The notes beneath the pieces are model-generated. The model saw only the letters and a program-made list of their open reading frames with translations. It was not told the DNA's origin and searched no databases. A DNA stretch of 11,341 nucleotides from SVFI01 sp045546735 (GTDB lineage Bacteria; Bacillota; Clostridia; Lachnospirales; Lachnospiraceae): contig JAZQDJ010000035.1 of assembly GCA_045546735.1 (NCBI GenBank), positions 1 to 11,341 on the forward strand. The letters are read 5' to 3'. Below, in pieces: positions 1-6,770 of the stretch (positions are counted from its first letter, which is position 1; every line of letters begins with the position of its first letter). The position numbers were made by a program, and so were the translations under genes.

Positions 1-29
1 CTCGAGCCAAACTTTTCTCTTTCTTTCAT
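1..29 (-). CDS. Start of a probable sodium:neurotransmitter symporter (SNF/NSS family), cut by the window edge
   Basis: An ATG at 27-29 opens a frame running off the window; nine full codons read MKEREKFGS, with the tenth cut. A GAGGA Shine-Dalgarno lies about 6 nt upstream (36-40). The pattern REKFGSR is typical of the extreme N-terminus of bacterial NSS transporters, where it precedes the first membrane helix (family knowledge). That is the only basis for the call, so it is tentative. The gene starts 15 nt after the YkgJ-type stop codon and is probably co-transcribed with it and mscL. Confidence 0.45.
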
Positions 30-44
30 AATAGTTCCTCTTTT

Positions 45-695
45 TTATTTTATTCCGAGCGTTTTTTCTACATAGTCAAGTTTTTGTAAAAACGTCTCAA
101 AAAATGCATTTTCCGGAGCATCAAATGTAAAATAAAATGTCTGCAATACATACATAGTCACAGATTTTATCTCATCCTCCTGTGCCCCTTCAAGCAAACC
201 TGCCAAACTCTTTCTGAAATCATGCCAGCGAAGTATGTAATCATGATATTTTTCTGCCGGTTTTACACCGATCCACTGACCGACTTTCATTTTGGAACGA
301 TTTTTCTTTTTACATTCTTCTGTCAAAAGAATGTAATTTAGCTTTCCGTCCTCATAATTACGTCCGAGCGGAAACAGCCTGCACATTCCCGGTCTGCATG
401 CATGAATACTGCATCTTCCTTCTGCATTCAAAAACGGACATGCGTCCGTTTCTGAAGTCATCTGTATATGCGGCAAAATCAGCCCTCCCACCATCGTGAG
501 CGCAATTTTCCCCTCTTCAAGAAGTTTCTGTATCGTATATCCCGGCAAACTTTTTAATATCCACACGTCATACGGATCAAGCAAAATCGTATCGCCCATC
601 CCCGTACAACAATCATGACATCCGACACAATCCTGACAATTAGCCCGGACTAATTCTTCCAATTCATAAAACTTACCGTCCGTCTTAAGACTCAT
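45..695 (-). CDS. YkgJ-type cysteine-cluster protein (putative Zn/Fe-chelating domain)
   Basis: This 216-aa soluble protein has the CxxCxxCC signature of the YkgJ family: C20, C23, C26, C29 and C30. A second set follows in the order C86-P-F-L, C95, C100, R101-P and C105-R-L-F-P, which matches the conserved second half of the family. The family is thought to bind iron or zinc, possibly as an Fe-S cluster; its substrate is unknown, and nothing here shows one. The ATG at 695 is preferred: the frame extends to a TTG at 716, but AAGAGG lies about 12 nt before the ATG and nothing suitable precedes the TTG. The start overlaps the end of mscL by 11 nt (685-695), implying translational coupling. No promoter is visible, so it is probably expressed with mscL and the upstream sensor gene. 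Confidence 0.8.
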   Translation of the reverse strand: MSLKTDGKFYELEELVRANCQDCVGCHDCCTGMGDTILLDPYDVWILKSLPGYTIQKLLEEGKIALTMVGGLILPHIQMTSETDACPFLNAEGRCSIHACRPGMCRLFPLGRNYEDGKLNYILLTEECKKKNRSKMKVGQWIGVKPAEKYHDYILRWHDFRKSLAGLLEGAQEDEIKSVTMYVLQTFYFTFDAPENAFFETFLQKLDYVEKTLGIK

Positions 696-1119
696 CTGCT
701 TTTTCAACCTCTTCAATCACAGAAGTACAATGCGGACATCTTGTTGCCTCTAAGTGAATATCACTTTTACAAAACGGGCATTTTTTTGTTGTCGGAGCCG
801 CCTCCTCCTGTTTCTTTTTCATTTTCTCAGCTGTCTTGTTAATCATGCTGACAAGCATAAATACAACAAATGCCATAATGATAAAATTCATAACAGCGGT
901 TAAAAACTTTCCATAGTTCAGTGTCGCCTCACCGAGCAGCGTGATGCTGTAACGGTCAAAATTCATTCCTCCGAATAATCCGATCAGCGGATTGATAATA
1001 TCTTCCACAAGTGAAGAAACAATACCCGTAAAAGCACCACCAATAATGATACCGACTGCCATATCAATCACATTTCCGCGACTGATAAATGTTTTAAACT
1101 CTTCGAAAAACTTTTTCAT
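685..1119 (-). CDS. mscL: Large-conductance mechanosensitive channel MscL with C-terminal zinc ribbon
   Basis: This 144-aa channel opens under membrane tension to release solutes during hypo-osmotic shock. It has the MscL plan: an amphipathic N-terminal helix (KKFFEEFKTFISRGNVIDMA, residues 2-21), the glycine-rich pore helix TM1 (about 17-45, including AVGIIIGGAF), a short periplasmic loop, TM2 (about 71-93) and a charged cytoplasmic helix (KKKQEE). After that comes a four-cysteine knuckle, C114-PF-C117 ... C128-PH-C131, which enterobacterial MscL lacks; similar tails occur in Clostridia (general knowledge). It should bind zinc, though its function is unclear. The ATG has AAGGAG about 8 nt upstream. 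The gene begins 26 nt after the hydrogenase-like sensor ends, with no terminator between, and its last codons overlap the YkgJ-type start. Confidence 0.95.
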   Translation of the reverse strand: MKKFFEEFKTFISRGNVIDMAVGIIIGGAFTGIVSSLVEDIINPLIGLFGGMNFDRYSITLLGEATLNYGKFLTAVMNFIIMAFVVFMLVSMINKTAEKMKKKQEEAAPTTKKCPFCKSDIHLEATRCPHCTSVIEEVEKADES

Positions 1120-1145
1120 TTTCTTGTCTCCTTTTCTATATCTCT

Positions 1146-3068
1146 TTATTCAATACCTTTCACAAGTTGCTCGAGATTCTCTTTTATATGGGCACTGATT
1201 TCGGAAATATTCATGGATGACTGTGCAATCTCACCTGTAGAATCTGCAAGATGCTGCGTTCTTTCACTTACCTTATCCACTACTTCCAAAAGTTCCTGAG
1301 CCGCTTCCGCGATTCCGTTAATGGCACGCTCAATCTTAATCTGACCTTCATTACTGTCACTCGCCGCTTTTTTCGAACTGGCGGCAAGAACATTAATCTG
1401 GCTTGCAACAACCGCAAAACCACGTCCTGCCTCTCCTGCTCTGGCCGCTTCGATGGATGCGTTCAATGCCAAAAGATTTGTTTTAGTCGCAATATTTACA
1501 ACCTGGTTGTTATTGCCCTTCAATAACTTCAGCAATTCAAAGATCTCCTGAAGTGAAGTTTCCAATTTTTGGCAGAAATTAGTTACATTTGCAACTTCAT
1601 CAGAAATTCCGCCGCTTTCTTCCGCATTCATTTCATTCTCTGCTTCCATCTGTTCAACTGCACTGTTGAGCCCGATAAAATCATCATTGATTGACGAAAC
1701 CATTTTTGAAATTTCATTTTTCTGGCGATTTAACTCTTCCATCAAAACCGCAATCTCATCTTTTTCTTTCTGAGCCAAATCCTTGATGTAATGGATACAG
1801 TTATTCTTGCAGTTAAATCCATTATAAATTGCCGTTGCCATCTCTTCGCAGCTCTCATATCCGCAACAAGAACAATCGATATGTCTCTGCTCCTCTGTAT
1901 ACTTATTCATCTCCGTAAAAATACGGTTCAAAGCCGCTCTGTCCGGAACTTTATGACGGCATTTCGACGATTTATCTGTATATCGTCTCAAGAAATCATT
2001 TAAATTCAAATGTGCAAACTGCGCATTCAGATTTTTTAATCTCTCCTCCGGAGTCAGACCACGCGCCCATGCACCTTTTTTACCTTCCTGCTTACAGTTC
2101 TCACGAATGCGCAACATCTCATACAACACATCTTCCGTCTCATTCTTTTCCGGCTCTGTCGCCGTTCCGTACAAGCATCCTTGCGAACAGTTTAAAGCAT
2201 CGATAAATAAATATGGTGTTTTTTCCTGCGCAATACGATGTTTGTTCTGCTCAAGGAAATGATACATATGCTTTTCGCCTTCCATCTGACGTACCAAAGT
2301 ACTCTCACCGCAGAACCAAAATACATTTTCTTTTAAACCTCCCGGCATCGGATATTCACTGCCGAGACCATACTCTATCTCGTCCGTACACGGCGTACCT
2401 GTAATACCGTGCGAACGTATGTATTTCATCAAATGATCAAACGTAACATTGTACTGAATATAATTACCGTTGTTCGGATCATCAATCTCCATCTTTTTTG
2501 CAATACACGGACTGATAAACGCTAATTTATCTGTAATCCCCATATATTTTTTCGCATAAATAGCGCCGCACATCATCGGACTTTGTACCGGAAATAATTT
2601 CGGTATCAGCTCCGGTATGTAACGCTCAATATATCCGACTACCGCCGGACACGGCTGCGAAATACCGCCGAGGAAATTATTTTTGGTAATATAATTAATA
2701 TATCCCCAAGTCGTAATATCTGCTGCAAAAGAAATGCTGATAACACGATTTACACCTGCTGCCTTTAATCCGCCGAGTACCTGCTCGTATTCCTTCGGAT
2801 AGTTTGCCTTAAATGCAGGCGCCACCAAAACAGAAATTCTCTCTCCACGCGCAAGGTCTGCAAAAAATCGTTCGGTATCATCACTAAACTCACGCGCATT
2901 ATGCTTGCACACATCGAAACACGCACCACACGCAATACATTTGTCGCCATCCACCTCAATCCTGCTGACACCCTTCTTCTCCACATGAACATTTGCCCCT
3001 AAACAACTGCAGGCACTGATACACTTGTTACAACCCACGCAATTTTCATTCGTAAACACTAATGACAT
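1146..3068 (-). CDS. Soluble [FeFe]-hydrogenase-like sensor fused to a methyl-accepting chemotaxis signalling domain
   Basis: 640 aa from the ATG at 3068, chosen because GGAGGG (3075-3080) lies 6 nt upstream; the frame runs open to a TTG at 3101. Domains in order: a two-[4Fe-4S] ferredoxin (C10, C13, C16, C20; C44, C47, C50, C54); a hydrogenase H-cluster domain (about 75-320) with all four cluster cysteines, C140 (SQPCPAV), C188 (SPCIAKK) and C294/C298 (NCSQGC); an Fe-S domain with CxxCGxxxC (C399, C402, C407, probably C424); a coiled coil; and a chemoreceptor hairpin (about 527-570, NLLALNASIEAARAG then GRGFAVVAS). The proton-relay cysteine of catalytic enzymes (TSCCP) is proline here, as expected for sensory rather than catalytic types. 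There is no membrane segment or HAMP domain. Inference: a cytosolic H2 or redox sensor that could signal through CheW/CheA. mscL follows 26 nt later. Confidence 0.88.
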   Translation of the reverse strand: MSLVFTNENCVGCNKCISACSCLGANVHVEKKGVSRIEVDGDKCIACGACFDVCKHNAREFSDDTERFFADLARGERISVLVAPAFKANYPKEYEQVLGGLKAAGVNRVISISFAADITTWGYINYITKNNFLGGISQPCPAVVGYIERYIPELIPKLFPVQSPMMCGAIYAKKYMGITDKLAFISPCIAKKMEIDDPNNGNYIQYNVTFDHLMKYIRSHGITGTPCTDEIEYGLGSEYPMPGGLKENVFWFCGESTLVRQMEGEKHMYHFLEQNKHRIAQEKTPYLFIDALNCSQGCLYGTATEPEKNETEDVLYEMLRIRENCKQEGKKGAWARGLTPEERLKNLNAQFAHLNLNDFLRRYTDKSSKCRHKVPDRAALNRIFTEMNKYTEEQRHIDCSCCGYESCEEMATAIYNGFNCKNNCIHYIKDLAQKEKDEIAVLMEELNRQKNEISKMVSSINDDFIGLNSAVEQMEAENEMNAEESGGISDEVANVTNFCQKLETSLQEIFELLKLLKGNNNQVVNIATKTNLLALNASIEAARAGEAGRGFAVVASQINVLAASSKKAASDSNEGQIKIERAINGIAEAAQELLEVVDKVSERTQHLADSTGEIAQSSMNISEISAHIKENLEQLVKGIE

Positions 3069-3074
3069 AGCCAT

Positions 3075-3080
3075 CCCTCC
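3075..3080 (-). promoter_or_regulatory. Ribosome binding site that decides the start of the hydrogenase-like sensor
   Basis: GGAGGG abuts an in-frame ATG at 3072-3074 (no spacing) and lies 6 nt before the ATG at 3066-3068. Only the second has normal spacing, so the protein should begin MSLVFTNENC. Confidence 0.75.
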
Positions 3081-3107
3081 GTTGTCTGAATTTTTTATCA
3101 AAAAATA

Positions 3108-3142
3108 CCCGACTAAAAAGAAAAGCCGAGCAAAACCCGACT
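3108..3142 (-). promoter_or_regulatory. Leader RNA element A: 5'-proximal hairpin plus a second copy of its left arm, in the hydrogenase-sensor mRNA
   Basis: On the minus strand AGTCGGG (3142-3136), loop TTTTG (3135-3131) and CTCGGCT (3130-3124) form a 7-bp stem with two G-U pairs, followed by TTTCTTTTT. The stem starts about 8 nt after the predicted transcription start. A second AGTCGGG lies at 3114-3108 and could pair with the same CTCGGCT across a 9-nt loop, giving two exclusive structures. The hairpin with its U-run resembles a weak intrinsic terminator, a stabilising 5' hairpin or a protein site; the sequence alone does not decide. A close relative lies at 4734-4752. Confidence 0.6.
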
Positions 3143-3155
3143 ATTCTTTCAATAC

Positions 3156-3184
3156 ATTATATCATTTCATTTTTGGCTTGTAAA
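3156..3184 (-). promoter_or_regulatory. Sigma-A promoter of the hydrogenase-sensor / mscL unit
   Basis: On the minus strand, TTTACA (3184-3179) and a perfect TATAAT (3161-3156) are separated by 17 nt. The predicted transcription start is near 3149-3150, giving a leader of about 80 nt. No terminator is visible between the end of the secreted-protein gene (3207) and this promoter. Confidence 0.75.
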
Positions 3185-3206
3185 TCAATCATTATAAGTT
3201 CATTTC

Positions 3207-4688
3207 TTATTTTTTCTTGATTTTCTTAACTTTTGTAAATTTACCGTATAATTTGTTGTCCGTTACTAAATCATAATAAGCGCGAACTCTTACATAATAA
3301 GTACCTCTGGCAAAAGACCAACCAAGTGTATAAGATGTTTGATCGGTTGTAACAATAGTTGTATTGCTCTTTCTGAACTTTTTGTTTTTGCAAATCTGGA
3401 TCTCATATCCACTCACACTCTTTGCTTTTTTCCATTTCACGGTGTTCGATTTAGAAGAATAAGAAACTTTCTTGCTCTTCATGGATGGAACAGAAGCTTT
3501 TTTACATTTAGCCGTAATCGCATAATTGTCATATGCAGACGGTGCATCATATGTATAATCGGCTTTTACAACCACATAATACGTTCCTTTTTTCGCATAA
3601 AAGTTTTTTGTAGTGGTTGTTTTAATCTTTGTAAAAGAAGTTGCCTTATCTCCGTTCTTTTTGTAAATCTCTACATCATAACCCCATCCAACATTATCCT
3701 CTGTATTGTTCGGGTAGAACTTCAATGTTACTTTTCCTGTCTTCGGCACAGACAATTTATATACATCGTTATCATACTTTGACCATAATGATCCATAGCG
3801 TTTTGAGCTTGTAAGTTTTGCTGCGTTTTTAATGCGGCTGCTCCATGAATCATCTGTTGTTTTCATCGTTTCTACTTCCCAGTTTGCTTTTGCTACGGCA
3901 ACAGCCTGAAGGAAGTATACCTGATCTACCGGTGTATCATAACTATAGTTCGGTGTGATTTTAACATAAATCTTAGTTCCCGGCTTGAAATTGAGCTTCT
4001 GTGTAGAAAAGTTTGTCAAAATTTTGTTGTATTCGCACAACAGATTTCCTGCCGTATCATACAAGTCCATATCCCATCCCCAGCCTGCATCAAGTGTCGG
4101 ATCTTCTCTCGTAAGATTCAGGGTAAAATAACCGGATTTATCCACGGTGTATGCATAATAATCCGCATCTTTGCTTGAAATCAAAGTTCCTGTTCTGGTT
4201 ACATTGGAAAGTAATGGCGTTGCAGTTGCAGTTGTATCATTATACTCCTGTTCCCAAGTTCCGCCTGCCACTGTACTTACTTTCATCTTATAAGCCTGTC
4301 CTGTCGGCGCATCATAGGAATAATCAGCCGACACTGCCAAATAAAGCTTTGTACCTGCTTTATAATTTAATTTTGCGGTTGTAAATGTTTTTTTCTGTCC
4401 GCTATACTCTCTAAGACATGTCCCATCCATATCATAAAGACCGACATCCCAACCCCACCCCGGGTCTGCCGTCGGATCAACTTTTGTAAAAGTAATGGTA
4501 AAATATCCGGTTTTATCAACGGTAAACACATAATAATTCACATCATCCGATGTCTCCAGCGCATCTGTAATCTCCTGACCGCATGCCAAATTTGCCATTT
4601 CTGCCGCACAACAATAAGTTTCTCCGGACAGTACAAATACCATTGCCGTCAAAAATGCAACAAGTGTTCCAAGCACTTTTTTCTTCAT
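3207..4688 (-). CDS. Secreted protein with three pre-peptidase-C-like repeats and a C-terminal FN3-like domain
   Basis: 493 aa from the ATG at 4688, which has GGAGGA (4698-4703) 9 nt upstream; the frame extends back to a GTG at 4721, but the ATG starts a clean signal peptide (MKKKVLGTLVAF, hydrophobic to about residue 21, likely cleaved near residues 27-30, CCAAE). The mature chain holds three beta-rich repeats, each with YYVF/YYAY/VYKL, then KTGYFT-like, GWG[WY]D (77-81, 202-206, 334-338) and Y[ST]YD[AT]P motifs. WEQEYND and WEVE mark domain joints as in bacterial pre-peptidase C-terminal domains. Residues about 400-493 look like a fibronectin-III-like fold (VKWKKAKSVSGYEIQI, GTYYVRVRAYYD), a common ending in secreted Lachnospiraceae proteins. 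There is no sortase motif, membrane anchor or catalytic domain; the lysine-rich tail may bind the wall. Role inferred: extracellular binding or adhesion. Confidence 0.8.
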   Translation of the reverse strand: MKKKVLGTLVAFLTAMVFVLSGETYCCAAEMANLACGQEITDALETSDDVNYYVFTVDKTGYFTITFTKVDPTADPGWGWDVGLYDMDGTCLREYSGQKKTFTTAKLNYKAGTKLYLAVSADYSYDAPTGQAYKMKVSTVAGGTWEQEYNDTTATATPLLSNVTRTGTLISSKDADYYAYTVDKSGYFTLNLTREDPTLDAGWGWDMDLYDTAGNLLCEYNKILTNFSTQKLNFKPGTKIYVKITPNYSYDTPVDQVYFLQAVAVAKANWEVETMKTTDDSWSSRIKNAAKLTSSKRYGSLWSKYDNDVYKLSVPKTGKVTLKFYPNNTEDNVGWGYDVEIYKKNGDKATSFTKIKTTTTKNFYAKKGTYYVVVKADYTYDAPSAYDNYAITAKCKKASVPSMKSKKVSYSSKSNTVKWKKAKSVSGYEIQICKNKKFRKSNTTIVTTDQTSYTLGWSFARGTYYVRVRAYYDLVTDNKLYGKFTKVKKIKKK

Positions 4689-4733
4689 AGTCTTTCTTCC
4701 TCCATCACTATTTTTATGCACGATACAAAGAAA

Positions 4734-4752
4734 AGCCGAGAAATTCCCGACT
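4734..4752 (-). promoter_or_regulatory. Leader RNA element B: 5'-proximal hairpin in the secreted-protein mRNA
   Basis: On the minus strand AGTCGGG (4752-4746), loop AATTT (4745-4741) and CTCGGCT (4740-4734) form the same 7-bp stem as the element at 3124-3142, about 8 nt after the predicted start. The stem arms, the preceding GAAAGAATA and the following TTTTCTTT are shared, while the loop differs. That pattern argues for a conserved structure rather than chance. The second AGTCGGG of the other leader is absent here. Confidence 0.6.
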
Positions 4753-4766
4753 TATTCTTTCATACA

Positions 4767-4795
4767 AGTATAGCATTGTTCAAATATGAAATCAA
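4767..4795 (-). promoter_or_regulatory. Sigma-A promoter of the secreted-protein gene
   Basis: On the minus strand TTGATT (4795-4790) and TATACT (4772-4767) are 17 nt apart. The predicted start near 4760 gives a leader of about 70 nt. The -35 box lies about 10 nt downstream of the response-regulator stop codon. Confidence 0.7.
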
Positions 4796-4804
4796 TCTTT
4801 TTGT

Positions 4805-5515
4805 CTATTCGTTTTCTTCCTTCATTCGATATCCGACACCGATTTCATTGACAATATAATCGTTCTGTCCCGGTGTCGAACCGAGTTTTTTGCGGATGTT
4901 CGCCATGTTCACCTGAAGTTTTTTTACACTGCCTTCATCTGCACAACCCCAAATCTCTTTAATAATCGTAGCATACGTAAGCAGTTTTCCGCATTTACCG
5001 GAAAGAAGTGCCAAAATATTATACTCATTCTGTGTCAGTTTTACTTCCGTTTCATCAATGTAAACTTTACGCTTGTCATAATCGATAACCAAATTCTTTA
5101 ACCGAAATTTCCCGCCCGGAAAACGCCCTTCCTCCGCACTGTGACGGTAACTGCGCAAAATCGCACGCACTCTGGCCAAAAGTTCCTCAGAGCCAAACGG
5201 CTTGGTAATATAATCATTTGCTCCCTGATCCAACGCCTCTACTTTTGTCTTTTCATCAGAACGCGCAGATAACACAATCATCGGTGTCAAATAATTTTCC
5301 CTGATTTTTTTCAAGAACACAAGACCGTCTCTATCCGGAAGTCCCAAATCCAAAATAACAATATCCGGTACATAAGACAGAAACATCATCTCTGCATTCG
5401 CACATGTTCCTGCCACAACAACCTGATATCCTACTGTTTCAAGCATTGTTGTGAGCAACATCGTTATATTTTCATCATCTTCAACAAGCAAAACTTTATA
5501 CTTATTATTATTCAT
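4805..5515 (-). CDS. OmpR/KdpE-family response regulator
   Basis: 236-aa DNA-binding regulator. The receiver domain (about 6-120) has the acidic pair D13/D14, phospho-acceptor D56 (DIVILDLGLP), S83 and K105 (YITKPF). A winged helix of OmpR type occupies about 135-232 (TQNEYNILALL, VNMANIRKKL, GVGYRM). The ATG at 5515 is chosen because it starts right before the conserved KVLLVEDD strand and has GGAG about 10 nt upstream; the open frame runs 26 codons further into the kinase gene. The start overlaps the kinase stop by 8 nt, so the pair is translationally coupled. By similarity and by its partner it looks KdpE-like, but no kdpFABC genes are in the window, so potassium control is not shown. It may regulate its own operon through the repeats at 6791-6857. 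Confidence 0.9.
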   Translation of the reverse strand: MNNNKYKVLLVEDDENITMLLTTMLETVGYQVVVAGTCANAEMMFLSYVPDIVILDLGLPDRDGLVFLKKIRENYLTPMIVLSARSDEKTKVEALDQGANDYITKPFGSEELLARVRAILRSYRHSAEEGRFPGGKFRLKNLVIDYDKRKVYIDETEVKLTQNEYNILALLSGKCGKLLTYATIIKEIWGCADEGSVKKLQVNMANIRKKLGSTPGQNDYIVNEIGVGYRMKEENE

Positions 5516-6569
5516 TCTCACAATTCTCCGTTGCAAGTGAAAAACGGAACAATGCACCGCCGTTTTTCTTATTCTCTGCTTTAATATCTCCACCGTGCGC
5601 TTTTATAATGGATGCACATACCGATAATCCGATTCCCGCATTGCGCCTGTTCGCATCCGAAGTTTCCGCTTCCATGCTGTATCCGCCTTCAAAAATGCGA
5701 TGAAGCCGTTCTTCCGGAATTCCGCTTCCGTCATCTTCCACCTCAAAAATAGCCTGTTCGGAAAGAATAAACACTTTTAATGATAATCTCTGCATTCCTT
5801 CCGCATGCTGTACAGCATTTTCCAGAAGATTTACCAAAACCTGCTCTATCAAAAGAGCATCCATCGGAATCATAACAACTTCAGCCGGAATATCAATCTC
5901 TACCTTCTGCTGTGGATATCTTTTCTTAAACTTAATAAGCACCGAATCAATCAACTCATCCAGTACGATCGGAAGTTTATTTAAATGCACCTCTTCCGCA
6001 TCGATTTTCGTAATAGACAATAAATTCTCTACCATCCGGATAAGCCACTGTGCTTCACTTTTGATTCCTTTGAGCATCTTATTCTTTTGCTCTGTTGATA
6101 AGGATTCTCTCTTATCTAACAAAGTTTCGCTGAATCCGTAAATTGTCGTAAGCGGCGTCCGCAAATCATGTGAAATCGCGCGGAGAAGATTTGCCCGCAT
6201 ACGCTCTTTCTCACCTTCGATTTTCCATGCCTCATGAACTTTAATTTTTGTCGTAAGCATGCAGGTAAGAATCGCCACTGTCACCATGATAGTCGCCGAA
6301 ATAAAATTGACCGGTATCGTAAAATTAAGTTTAAAGAAAGGAAATGTAAACGCATAATTTACAGCCACTGTACTGAAAACAGCCGCACACACACCATACA
6401 CATATCCTTCCGTAAGAAGTGAAATCAAAAATACCGCAAACACAAATAAGGTTGCGATCAACTCTTTGATATCAAACTGATACTCCAACACCAAACTGAC
6501 CCAAAATGTCAATACTAAAATCGCAAGTGTAATTACCCAATTTTTAAAAATCTTAGTTTTATTTCTCAT
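5508..6569 (-). CDS. KdpD-like sensor histidine kinase with DUF4118-type membrane domain
   Basis: 353 aa. Four membrane helices sit at about 11-28, 36-53, 57-73 and 86-106, in the compact arrangement of the KdpD membrane domain (DUF4118). The HisKA domain carries phospho-acceptor H134 in AISHDLRTPL. The ATPase domain has an N-box (NLLENAVQHA, N251), G1 box (DDGSGIP, 279-285), F-box (RIFEGG) and G2 box (AGIGLSV, 311-317), so it should be catalytically intact. Full KdpD proteins (about 900 aa) also carry an N-terminal KdpD domain, a Usp-like domain and usually a GAF domain; none is present. The ATG has AGGAGA 3 nt upstream and follows the 47-aa membrane gene by 10 nt. The signal is unknown; the short membrane neighbour is a candidate sensor partner. 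Confidence 0.9.
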   Translation of the reverse strand: MRNKTKIFKNWVITLAILVLTFWVSLVLEYQFDIKELIATLFVFAVFLISLLTEGYVYGVCAAVFSTVAVNYAFTFPFFKLNFTIPVNFISATIMVTVAILTCMLTTKIKVHEAWKIEGEKERMRANLLRAISHDLRTPLTTIYGFSETLLDKRESLSTEQKNKMLKGIKSEAQWLIRMVENLLSITKIDAEEVHLNKLPIVLDELIDSVLIKFKKRYPQQKVEIDIPAEVVMIPMDALLIEQVLVNLLENAVQHAEGMQRLSLKVFILSEQAIFEVEDDGSGIPEERLHRIFEGGYSMEAETSDANRRNAGIGLSVCASIIKAHGGDIKAENKKNGGALFRFSLATENCENE

Positions 6570-6579
6570 ATTCTCCTAA

Positions 6580-6723
6580 TCAATCATAAAGAGACGCACC
6601 ATATCTGATTTTTCTGTAAAATTTCTGTCCCAATACAACAAACAGATATCCTACAATCGCGATTGTGGAACCGCCTCCCATAATTGCCATTAATCCTACA
6701 ATTAGATACAAAAAAATATTCAT
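6580..6723 (-). CDS. Small membrane protein (47 aa) at the head of the two-component operon
   Basis: An ATG at 6721-6723 opens a 47-codon frame ending in TGA at 6580-6582. GAGGT stands about 7 nt before the ATG, and the frame stops 10 nt before the kinase start, whose Shine-Dalgarno lies in the gap. The protein has a hydrophobic half (residues 1-32, MNIFLYLIVGLMAIM, a GGGS turn at 16-19, then TIAIVGYLFVVLG) and a basic tail (QKFYRKIRYGASLYD). This suggests one long or two short membrane spans with a cytoplasmic C-terminus by the positive-inside rule. I do not recognise the family. It is longer than, and unlike, the KdpF peptide. The ribosome site, tight operon spacing and non-random composition argue for a real gene, possibly a partner or modulator of the adjacent kinase. 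Confidence 0.72.
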   Translation of the reverse strand: MNIFLYLIVGLMAIMGGGSTIAIVGYLFVVLGQKFYRKIRYGASLYD

Positions 6724-6770
6724 AACCTTTACCTCGCTGTGTAATTTTGTAGTATTTTATACTTATAATA

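Noticed and set aside
1..6. CTCGAG at the first base as a cloning or assembly boundary
   Set aside because: The same hexamer occurs inside genes elsewhere in the window (near 1170 and 10540), and the sequence continues a plausible coding frame.
3066..3101. Similar peptide KNSD(N)GG upstream of both the hydrogenase-sensor and secreted-protein ATGs, read as an N-terminal extension
   Set aside because: The extensions begin at TTG or GTG without a ribosome site and the GG codons are the Shine-Dalgarno itself; the likeness is better explained by similar leader RNA.
3124..3142. GCCGA-like strings read as a flagellar sigma-28 -10 box
   Set aside because: CTCGGC is on the wrong strand and position for GCCGATAA, and no TAAA-type -35 stands at the required distance; good sigma-A promoters already explain the starts.
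3339..3782. Open frame of 147 codons on the plus strand
   Set aside because: It is the antisense shadow of the secreted repeat protein; the Phe/Ile/Cys-rich sequence reflects reverse-complemented Lys/Asn codons.
4805..6569. Naming the pair kdpD/kdpE
   Set aside because: The kinase lacks the KdpD N-terminal and Usp domains, and no kdpFABC genes are visible, so only KdpDE-like is justified.
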